Origin: UBA11136 sp964482135
Lineage (GTDB): Bacteria; Pseudomonadota; Alphaproteobacteria; UBA11136
DNA length: 38,846 nt
Assembly: GCA_964482135.1 (NCBI GenBank)
Contig: CAYZWF010000020.1
Location: 1-38,846, forward strand
Direction: 5' to 3'
The position numbers and the translations under genes were made by a program. Below, piece after piece: positions 33,103 through 38,846 of this stretch (within the stretch, counting starts at the first letter, position 1; each line of letters starts with the position of its first letter). The notes under the pieces were generated by a model. The model did no database searches, was not told the DNA's origin, and saw only the letters and a list, made by a program, of their open reading frames with translations.

Positions 33103-33686
33103 GATGCTTTTCGCGATTGCTGTTTTTGCGATTCTTGGGGGTTGTCTTTCATGAAGGCCGCCAGGGCCTCATGGGTTTTTTCCACGGTAACCTCCGGCGG
33201 CGCGTCGAGGGAATCAACAATAACATTGGCCTCGGCATAGACCGGATAACGTTCCGCCATTAGACGCTCCAGAATCTTGCGGGGATCGCCGGTTTTCAGC
33301 AAGGGCCGGGTGTCGCGCCGCAGCACCCGGCTCAGCAAGAGCTCGATATCCGCGCGCAACCACACCGAAAGCGCCTTGTCCAAAATCAGGGCGCGGGTTT
33401 CAGGGTCCATGAAGGCGCCGCCGCCAACCGCCAGCACATGGACGCCTTCGCCCAGGAGCCGGGCAATGACGCGCCGTTCGCCGTCGCGGAAAGCCTCCTC
33501 GCCGTGGCGTTCAAAGATTTCGGAGATGCTGCATCCCGCCGCCTCGGCGATCTGGGCATCGGCGTCCACGAAAGGCAGATCGAGCCGTTCGGCAAGTTTG
33601 CGTCCGATACAGGTCTTGCCGGCCCCCATCATGCCGGTAAGCACGATGGTTCTTGTTGGCGTGAAGGAAGGGTTTGGCGGGGTCAT
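33099..33686 (-). CDS. aroK: Shikimate kinase
   Basis: A 195-residue kinase that phosphorylates shikimate. Walker A is GMMGAGKTCIGRKLA, the shikimate-binding region DADAQIAEAAGCSISEIFERHGEEAFR, and VGGGAFMDPETR follows. The frame is open to 33788, but the ATG at 33686 gives the family length and has CGAAG upstream; the next in-frame ATG (33740) has no ribosome binding site. First gene of the aroK-aroB-CNNM operon. Confidence 0.95.
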   Translation of the reverse strand: MTPPNPSFTPTRTIVLTGMMGAGKTCIGRKLAERLDLPFVDADAQIAEAAGCSISEIFERHGEEAFRDGERRVIARLLGEGVHVLAVGGGAFMDPETRALILDKALSVWLRADIELLLSRVLRRDTRPLLKTGDPRKILERLMAERYPVYAEANVIVDSLDAPPEVTVEKTHEALAAFMKDNPQESQKQQSRKAS

Positions 33687-33870
33687 CTTCGGGTATGTGT
33701 CAGCTCGGTCGGTTTTCGGTGAAAAAATGTCCGAAACCATATGAAAACGGGGCCGCGGCCGAAAAAACCATAATGAGGTCTCCCTCAACCTGCCGCATTA
33801 TCGCCACACTCAGAGCCTATCACACACAATCATAGCTGACACCACCTCTCCTTTTTACAGAGGCCGGGAA

Positions 33871-33893
33871 AGAAAAAATCGGTCGTTTTTTCT
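33871..33893. repeat. A/T-arm hairpin in the aroK/sORF divergent region
   Basis: AGAAAAAA (33871-33878) and TTTTTTCT (33886-33893) form a perfect 8-bp stem, adjacent to a second small hairpin CCTCT/AGAGG (33845-33862). It may act as a bidirectional terminator or as an AT-rich regulatory element 30 bases before the small membrane protein. Confidence 0.35.
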
Positions 33894-33923
33894 GCAACCC
33901 TCAAGCGGATCGTTTCTAAAATC

Positions 33924-34064
33924 ATGACAAAAATTGCCCGTTTATTCATTATTTTGTTGGTTGCCGGCCTCGTCGCCGGCGTGGTTTTTCTGACCACATG
34001 GAATATTCCCGCGCCCTCGGCGCAGGTTGAAAAAGTGATTCCCGATGACGAATTTCCCCGCTGA
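33924..34064 (+). CDS. Small single-pass membrane protein (46 residues)
   Basis: The sequence starts MTKIARLFIILLVAGLVAGV: one N-terminal transmembrane helix (about 4-25) and a short periplasmic tail rich in Pro and acidic residues, ending DDEFPR. Its last 20 bases overlap the start of the following 680-residue gene in another frame, which implies translational coupling. No ribosome binding site of note is seen. The strict membrane design and overlap argue for a real gene that is easily missed by annotation. Function unknown. Confidence 0.65.
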   Translation: MTKIARLFIILLVAGLVAGVVFLTTWNIPAPSAQVEKVIPDDEFPR

Positions 34065-36087
34065 CGGACCCGGACATAACAGAGGATTTCGCGCCTGCAT
34101 GGTTGTGCTGGCGGTGGGTCTGTTTGTGTTTTCCCTGTTGTGCACAGACGGCGCCGAGGCCAGGGAAGACGGATCCGGTCTGGTTTTATCGCCGCAACTG
34201 CGGCCGCCGGTAAAACTGGTGCCGCCTCCGGGTATGGAAGAGCCCGCGGAAGAGGGAGAATCCCCGCTTCCCGGTGAAATGGAGCCCGATCTGGCTCCCA
34301 GTGGGAAATCGGGGGGGAAATCGGGGGGGAAATCGGGGGGAAAATCGGGCGTGAAGTCGGGACTCCAGATCGAAACCGATATGCTGCAGGCCATTGATCC
34401 CGATTCCGTGGGTGTTCTGGAGGTGGATCAGGGCGGGTTCGGCATTGAAATGTGGAGCGGCAGCGACCGCCGTATGGTCGAGTGGTTGTTGCCGAGGATT
34501 CCGGAATTGGCCCATTCACGGGCCATGCGGGATTTGATGCGGCGGCTGTTGCTGTCCAATGCGACGGCGCCGCTGGGGGCGTCAGATGGTCCCAGCCTCA
34601 TCGCCCTTCGAATTTCCAGCCTCATGGCCATGGGTGATATGGAGGCCGTTGAATCACTGCTCGCCGTGGCCCCGGTTCATCTCGATGACGAAGCCCTGCT
34701 GCGGGCCCGGGTGGACAATCTGTTTCTGGTCAATGACAGCGCCGGAGCCTGTCCCCATATCAGGACGGCGATCCGCAAATCACAGGACATATTCTGGCAA
34801 AAGGGCCTGGTTTTCTGTCAGGCGCTTAATGGCGAGCATGACAATGCGGTTCTCGGCGTCGATCTGATGCGCGAACTGGGGATGGACGCGGAGTCGGTAT
34901 TTTTCAAACTCATCGGCGCCCTTCTCGGAGAATGGGAAGGGGAGATCGAGAGTCTTTCCGATCCCACGGCCCTGCAATTGGCCATGGCGCGGGCGGGAAA
35001 TCTGAGATTGCCCGGGGATGTCACGCAAACACAGAACTCCGCCCTGTTAGCCGCCATCGCCGTCAGTCCCAATGCCGACCCGGAAATCCGTCTCGCCGCG
35101 GCGGAAAAGGCCGAATTGGCGGGCGCCCTTTCCACCGAGTCCCTGAGCCAGATTTACGCCAGCGTTGAATTTACCCCCGAGGAACTGGAAGCCGCCCTGA
35201 CTACGGCCGAAGCCATTGACAGTCCCCGCGGCCGGGCATTGCTGTTGCGCGCGGCCCCGGTCCAGGATGTTCCCACCGCCCAGGCCGAAGTGCTGTTGGC
35301 CTTTTTGATCTCGGCCAGGGACGCCGGCCTTTACGAAACGGCGGCACGTGTCAGCGCGCCATATCTGATCCACATGACCCCCGCGGCCGAGCTTGTATGG
35401 TTCGCCGAGGAAGCCGGAAGGGTTCTGATTTTCACCGGAGCCCGGGAACAGGCCATGGGCTGGTATGATCTGGCCAACCAGGAATCGGCCGGTGTTGCCG
35501 ATGCCCAACTGGCGAAGGCGCGGCTGTGGCCCTTGATTCTGCTCTCCGACCCCGAAGAGCCCACGCCGTTGGATGAGGCCATGACCGAGACCTGGATGAA
35601 GCAGGAAACGGCGGTTTCCGCCATGCCGCGGGAAGGCGGCCCCGAATCCGACAGTGAGGAGTTCCCGGCCGGGGCCGAAAATGCGGTCCCCGAAAATGCG
35701 GTCCCCGGAAATACGATCCCCGGGGCGGAATACCGGGCGGACATGCTGCTTGGTCTGCTTGATGCCGTGGGCAAGCCGGTGGATATTTCGGTGTGGGAGG
35801 GCCGCGCCCAACAGGCGGCGGTCGTCGAGGATGACGCGCAGGAAAGCGCCGCCACGCCGATGCTCTCCCTGCCTTCTCCGGTCCTGTGGTACGGCCTCAG
35901 GGTGGCGGCCGAGGAACTGCGCCTGGGGGAAACCGTTCTTTTCGCCCTGGTTTCCCTTGGGGATAAGGGTCTGAACCGGGTCCATCCCATTACCCTGAAC
36001 GAAGTCATAAGCCGGTTGCGTCTGGTGGGACTCGACGCCGAAGCCCACGCCCTGGCGCTGGAAGCCGCCATCGCCGCGGGACTGTGA
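34045..36087 (+). CDS. Large exported hypothetical protein
   Basis: A 680-residue protein with an N-terminal hydrophobic signal or anchor (about 17-33) and a possible cleavage after AEA (residue 39). It continues with a Pro-rich segment, four SGGK-type repeats (about 87-105), and a helical, Ala/Glu/Leu-rich body (about 150-680) that looks like a helical-repeat solenoid. A second low-complexity stretch (about 530-560) contains near-identical ENAVP units. No family is recognised. It overlaps the small membrane protein upstream by 20 bases and lies 34 bases before xerD. A periplasmic scaffold role is possible but unproven. Confidence 0.75.
   Translation: MTNFPADGPGHNRGFRACMVVLAVGLFVFSLLCTDGAEAREDGSGLVLSPQLRPPVKLVPPPGMEEPAEEGESPLPGEMEPDLAPSGKSGGKSGGKSGGKSGVKSGLQIETDMLQAIDPDSVGVLEVDQGGFGIEMWSGSDRRMVEWLLPRIPELAHSRAMRDLMRRLLLSNATAPLGASDGPSLIALRISSLMAMGDMEAVESLLAVAPVHLDDEALLRARVDNLFLVNDSAGACPHIRTAIRKSQDIFWQKGLVFCQALNGEHDNAVLGVDLMRELGMDAESVFFKLIGALLGEWEGEIESLSDPTALQLAMARAGNLRLPGDVTQTQNSALLAAIAVSPNADPEIRLAAAEKAELAGALSTESLSQIYASVEFTPEELEAALTTAEAIDSPRGRALLLRAAPVQDVPTAQAEVLLAFLISARDAGLYETAARVSAPYLIHMTPAAELVWFAEEAGRVLIFTGAREQAMGWYDLANQESAGVADAQLAKARLWPLILLSDPEEPTPLDEAMTETWMKQETAVSAMPREGGPESDSEEFPAGAENAVPENAVPGNTIPGAEYRADMLLGLLDAVGKPVDISVWEGRAQQAAVVEDDAQESAATPMLSLPSPVLWYGLRVAAEELRLGETVLFALVSLGDKGLNRVHPITLNEVISRLRLVGLDAEAHALALEAAIAAGL
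34303..34350. repeat. 12-base tandem repeat encoding SGGK
   Basis: Four near-identical AAATCGGGGGGG units lie in tandem, with small changes in the last. They encode the Lys-Ser-Gly-Gly repeats of the exported protein and are a candidate slippage site. Confidence 0.75.
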
Positions 36088-36121
36088 CGCGGGCCGTGAC
36101 GCGGGTAATGAGGGTGGACTC

Positions 36122-37135
36122 ATGAAAAAACGATCCCACACCGCCGATCCAGTCTCCCGCCATGTGGAGTCCTTTCTTGAAATGCTGGTGGCCGAGAGAG
36201 GGCTCTCGGGCAATACCCTGGATGCCTATTCCCGTGATCTGTCCGGCTTCGAAGGGTTTCTGACATCCCGGGGCATGACGGTGGAATCGGCGGGCCCCCA
36301 GGCCATACGGGACTATCTCGCCGAACAGATGCGCCTCGGCATGGCGTCACGCACCACGGCCCGCCGCCTTTCCGCGATCCGCCAGTTTTTCAAATTCCTG
36401 TTTGCCGAAGATGTGCGCCGGGACGATCCGGCCCTGGTGGTGGACAGCCCCCGCCAGGGGCGGGTGCTGCCGAAAGTTCTGAGCGAGGAGGATGTGGACC
36501 TGTTGCTTTCCCTGGCCCAGCGCCGCGCCTTGGAAGGAAAGGGCCGCAAGGGCGGTGCCGAAGATATCCGTCTTGTGGCCCTGTTGGAGATTCTCTATGC
36601 CGCCGGTCTGCGCGTCTCGGAACTTGTGGGCCTGCCCTTGTCGGCGCTGGGGCGCGACCATTCGCTGATTCTGGTGCGGGGCAAGGGCGGGCGCGAACGC
36701 ATGGTTCCCCTGAGCGATCCCGCGGGACAAGCCCTGGCCGACTATCTTGCGGTGCGCGACGCCTTCCTGCCACGGGGAAAAGGCAGAGCCAGGGGCGAAG
36801 GTAAAGGAGGGGATGCGGCGGCTTCCTCTCCCTGGCTCTTTCCCTCGCGCTCGGGAAGCGGCCACCTCACCCGTCACCGCTTCGCCCAGATGCTGAAACA
36901 ACTGGCGGTGGATGCCGGCATGGACGCGGCCAAAGTGTCTCCCCATGTAGTTCGTCATGCCTTTGCCACCCATCTCCTCAATCACGGCGCCGATCTGCGC
37001 AGCGTTCAGAAAATGCTGGGCCACGCCGATATCACCACCACCCAGATTTACACCCATGTGCAGACCGAACGTCTTAAATCGCTGGTTGAGGAGCATCATC
37101 CGCTGGCGGACTCCGTTGCCAAGACCCGGAAATAG
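36122..37135 (+). CDS. xerD: Tyrosine recombinase XerD
   Basis: A 337-residue recombinase that with XerC resolves chromosome dimers at dif. The N-terminal SAM-like domain (about 15-105) is followed by the catalytic domain with Arg in AAGLRVSEL, His-x-x-Arg in SPHVVRHAFATHL, His in MLGHADITTTQIY and the Tyr nucleophile in the same segment. It is slightly longer than usual because of a Gly/Lys/Arg-rich insertion (about 217-232) before PWLFPSRSGSG. The C-terminal HHPLAD is typical of XerD. It lies 34 bases after the large exported gene. Confidence 0.93.
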   Translation: MKKRSHTADPVSRHVESFLEMLVAERGLSGNTLDAYSRDLSGFEGFLTSRGMTVESAGPQAIRDYLAEQMRLGMASRTTARRLSAIRQFFKFLFAEDVRRDDPALVVDSPRQGRVLPKVLSEEDVDLLLSLAQRRALEGKGRKGGAEDIRLVALLEILYAAGLRVSELVGLPLSALGRDHSLILVRGKGGRERMVPLSDPAGQALADYLAVRDAFLPRGKGRARGEGKGGDAAASSPWLFPSRSGSGHLTRHRFAQMLKQLAVDAGMDAAKVSPHVVRHAFATHLLNHGADLRSVQKMLGHADITTTQIYTHVQTERLKSLVEEHHPLADSVAKTRK

Positions 37136-37153
37136 CCCTGTCGTTGACTTTTT

Positions 37154-37196
37154 GGGGCCTTTCCATCATGTTCCCCTTCCTTTCAGGCCCCTTTTT
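37154..37196 (+). terminator. Rho-independent terminator after xerD
   Basis: GGGGCCT (37154-37160) pairs with AGGCCCC (37185-37191), followed by TTTTT. The loop is long (24 bases), so efficiency is uncertain. Confidence 0.55.
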
Positions 37197-37236
37197 CCTG
37201 AAAATCCGTTAACCCCCACTCGCTAACGAGGCAAGA

Positions 37237-38214
37237 ATGAGCTTTCATATCGTTGAACAGGCGCCTGCGCGTCTCAACCGCAGTGAACTGGCCGTACCCG
37301 GCAGTAATCCCGGAATGTTTGAAAAAGCGGCGGCATCCGATGTAGACGTGGTTTTCCTGGACCTGGAAGACGCCGTTGCGCCCGATGAAAAAGAACAGGC
37401 GCGTAAGAACATCATCGAAGGCCTCAACGACATCGACTGGAAGGGTAAGACCCTGTCGGTGCGCATCAACGGCCTCGATACCCATTACATGTATCGCGAC
37501 GTGGTGGACCTTATCGAACAGGCCACCGACAAACTCGACCTCATCATGATTCCCAAGATCGGCACGGTATCCGACGTTTATGCCCTGGATATGCTGGTGA
37601 CTCAGGTGGAAGACGCGGTGAAGGCCAAAAAGCGCATCGGTTTCGAGCTTATCGTCGAGACCGCGTTGGGCATGCAGAACGTGAACGAGATTTCCGCCGC
37701 CAGTAAACGGCTTGAATCCCTGCATTTTGGCGTTGCCGACTATGCCGCCTCCACCAAGGCCAAGACCACCGTCATCGGCGGTCCCAACCCCAACTATCAC
37801 GTTCTCACCGATGCCGACGACGACGGCAACCGCGAGGTCCATTGGGGCGACATGTGGCATTACGCGGTGGCGCGCATGGTGGTCGCCGCCCGCGCCAACG
37901 GTCTGCGTCCCATCGACGGACCCTTTGGCGATTTTGGCGATGCCGACGGCTATATCGCCCAGGCCAACCGTTCCGCCACACTGGGTTGCGAGGGCAAATG
38001 GGCCATCCATCCCAGCCAGATCGAACTCGCCAACAAGGTCTTCAGCCCCACCGAGGAAGAAGTGACCAAGGCCCAGCGCATCATCGACGCCATGGCCGAG
38101 GCCACCAAGGCCGGTAAAGGCGCGGTGACGCTGGATGGCCGGTTGATCGACATCGCCTCCATCAAACAGGCGGAAGTCATGGTGGAAAAAGCCAAACAGA
38201 TCGCCGGTTCGTAA
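37237..38214 (+). CDS. mcl: L-malyl-CoA / beta-methylmalyl-CoA lyase
   Basis: A 325-residue HpcH/HpaI-type aldolase. It cleaves malyl-CoA to acetyl-CoA and glyoxylate and, in the ethylmalonyl-CoA pathway, methylmalyl-CoA to propionyl-CoA and glyoxylate. Motifs are SELAVPGSNPGMFEKA, VVFLDLEDAVAPDEK (Mg-binding Asp/Glu), FELIVETALGMQN and CEGKWAIHPSQIELAN. The length and ending match the Mcl1 type of Rhodobacter. The ATG at 37237 has GAGGCAAG upstream. It is monocistronic, with terminators on both sides. Confidence 0.9.
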   Translation: MSFHIVEQAPARLNRSELAVPGSNPGMFEKAAASDVDVVFLDLEDAVAPDEKEQARKNIIEGLNDIDWKGKTLSVRINGLDTHYMYRDVVDLIEQATDKLDLIMIPKIGTVSDVYALDMLVTQVEDAVKAKKRIGFELIVETALGMQNVNEISAASKRLESLHFGVADYAASTKAKTTVIGGPNPNYHVLTDADDDGNREVHWGDMWHYAVARMVVAARANGLRPIDGPFGDFGDADGYIAQANRSATLGCEGKWAIHPSQIELANKVFSPTEEEVTKAQRIIDAMAEATKAGKGAVTLDGRLIDIASIKQAEVMVEKAKQIAGS

Positions 38215-38236
38215 ATCCGCCCAGCGATTTTCTATC

Positions 38237-38272
38237 GGAAGGGCGGCGGAGTTTCCGCCGCCCTTCCTTATT
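38237..38272 (+). terminator. Rho-independent terminator of mcl
   Basis: A perfect 14-bp stem (38237-38250 with 38254-38267) and a 3-base loop, followed by TTATTT. It lies 22 bases after the mcl stop. Confidence 0.9.
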
Positions 38273-38320
38273 TCCGCCACATTAACGTTATGCTATTGAT
38301 TCCGCCTCAGGAAACACACG

Positions 38321-38846
38321 ATGCATAATTTTCTCGATTTCGAAAAACCGCTTTCTAAACTGGAAGCCAAGATCGAAGACCTGCGTCACCTCAGTGACGA
38401 CGGCGCCATCAACATTGCCGATGAAGTGGCCAAGCTCCAGGCCAAGTCGGACAAGATCCTCAAACAGCTCTATTCCAAGCTCACGCCCTGGCAGAAGGTG
38501 CAGGTGGCGCGCCATCCCGACCGCCCCCATTTCAGCGACTATATCGAGGGCCTGGTGGAGGACTTTACGCCGCTGGCCGGCGACCGCGCCTTTGCCGAGG
38601 ACCGGGCCATTATCGGCGGGCTGGGCCGTTTCCGTGGCCGCACGGTTATGTTGATCGGCCACGAAAAGGGCGCCGACACCAATACCCGCATGCAGCACAA
38701 TTTCGGCATGGCCCGGCCCGAAGGCTATCGCAAGGCGATCCGGCTGATGAAGATGGCCGATCATTTCGGCCTGCCGGTGCTGACCCTGGTGGATACGCCG
38801 GGCGCCTATCCCGGCGTCGGCGCCGAGGAGCGCGGCCAGGCCGAAG
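38321..38846 (+). CDS. accA: Acetyl-CoA carboxylase carboxyltransferase subunit alpha, partial
   Basis: The first 175 codons of AccA, truncated by the window edge. It forms the carboxyltransferase with AccD and makes malonyl-CoA for fatty acid synthesis. Signatures are HNFLDFEKPLSKLEAKIEDLR at the start, TPWQKVQVARHPDRPHFSDYI, IGHEKGADTNTRMQHNFGMARPEGYRKA and LVDTPGAYPGVGAEERGQAE. The ATG at 38321 follows CAGGAAACACACG. It lies downstream of the mcl terminator and has its own transcription start. Confidence 0.96.
   Translation, partial: MHNFLDFEKPLSKLEAKIEDLRHLSDDGAINIADEVAKLQAKSDKILKQLYSKLTPWQKVQVARHPDRPHFSDYIEGLVEDFTPLAGDRAFAEDRAIIGGLGRFRGRTVMLIGHEKGADTNTRMQHNFGMARPEGYRKAIRLMKMADHFGLPVLTLVDTPGAYPGVGAEERGQAE

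Noticed and set aside
30842..33240. Plus-strand open frames of 210 and 380 codons
   Set aside because: They are antisense to the CNNM, aroB and aroK genes, which have strong motif support.
37183..38280. A 365-codon minus-strand open frame
   Set aside because: It is antisense to malyl-CoA lyase and shows Gly/His/Asp-rich shadow composition.
1..38846. tRNA, rRNA, CRISPR or riboswitch
   Set aside because: I looked for T-loop sequences, regular spaced repeats and cobalamin riboswitch boxes and found no convincing example; a covariance-model scan would settle it.

Overview
The window looks like the chromosome of a GC-rich alphaproteobacterium, most likely a member of the Rhodospirillales. This is an inference from gene content: a two-gene cobS/cobT cobaltochelatase module with an adjacent J-domain protein, BolA, a DUF2889 protein, a TIGR01459-type HAD hydrolase beside a degenerate EAL protein, an aroK-aroB-CNNM operon divergent from a xerD cluster, and xerD, a malyl-CoA lyase and accA in a row. 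No rRNA, tRNA, CRISPR array or insertion sequence was seen.

Layout. 1-2260 is accessory DNA: a partial gene of foreign-looking codon use at the left edge, then a compact phage-type lysis cassette (small membrane proteins, SleB-like hydrolase, nested Rz/Rz1-like spanins) with no phage structural genes nearby. 2526-6351 holds housekeeping and signalling genes (DUF952, pyrD, a degenerate EAL protein, a HAD hydrolase). 6379-7034 is a MazE/AbrB-Doc toxin-antitoxin pair whose toxin looks inactivated. 7282-15891 carries methylmalonyl-CoA mutase, a large membrane-anchored coiled-coil protein, an Atm1-type ABC exporter, a Lys/Ala-rich repeat protein, and the MeaB chaperone of the mutase. 15991-19045 has ribosomal protein L28, a CRP-like regulator surrounded by CRP-type palindromes, and an RTX calcium-binding protein. 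19156-23097 (minus strand) is dnaJ-like, cobS, cobT and a truncated PqiC-like gene. 23183-30687 is a mixed block: BolA, a ribbon-helix-helix regulator, DUF2889, a CBS protein, a MASE1 hybrid histidine kinase, a peptidoglycan-binding-like repeat protein, and an unusual LepB. 30725-38846 holds the CNNM transporter, aroB and aroK (minus strand), then a 46-residue membrane protein, a 680-residue exported protein, xerD, malyl-CoA lyase and the start of accA (plus strand).

How the genes fit together. Two B12-dependent themes meet here: methylmalonyl-CoA mutase with its MeaB GTPase, and the cobalt insertion subunits CobS and CobT of aerobic cobalamin synthesis. The mutase, malyl-CoA lyase and AccA together suit an organism that processes C3-C5 acyl-CoA esters, possibly by the ethylmalonyl-CoA pathway, but the diagnostic genes of that pathway are not in the window.

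The most unusual signals are: three TGTGA-N6-TCAC palindromes around a regulator that keeps the CRP base-reading residues, two of them stacked upstream of a promoter pointing antisense into the regulator gene; a six-copy helical repeat protein translationally coupled to meaB; a MazE-Doc module whose toxin has lost both its start codon and its Fic motif; a cobT gene without a usable start codon at its conserved N-terminus; and the isolated lysis cassette.
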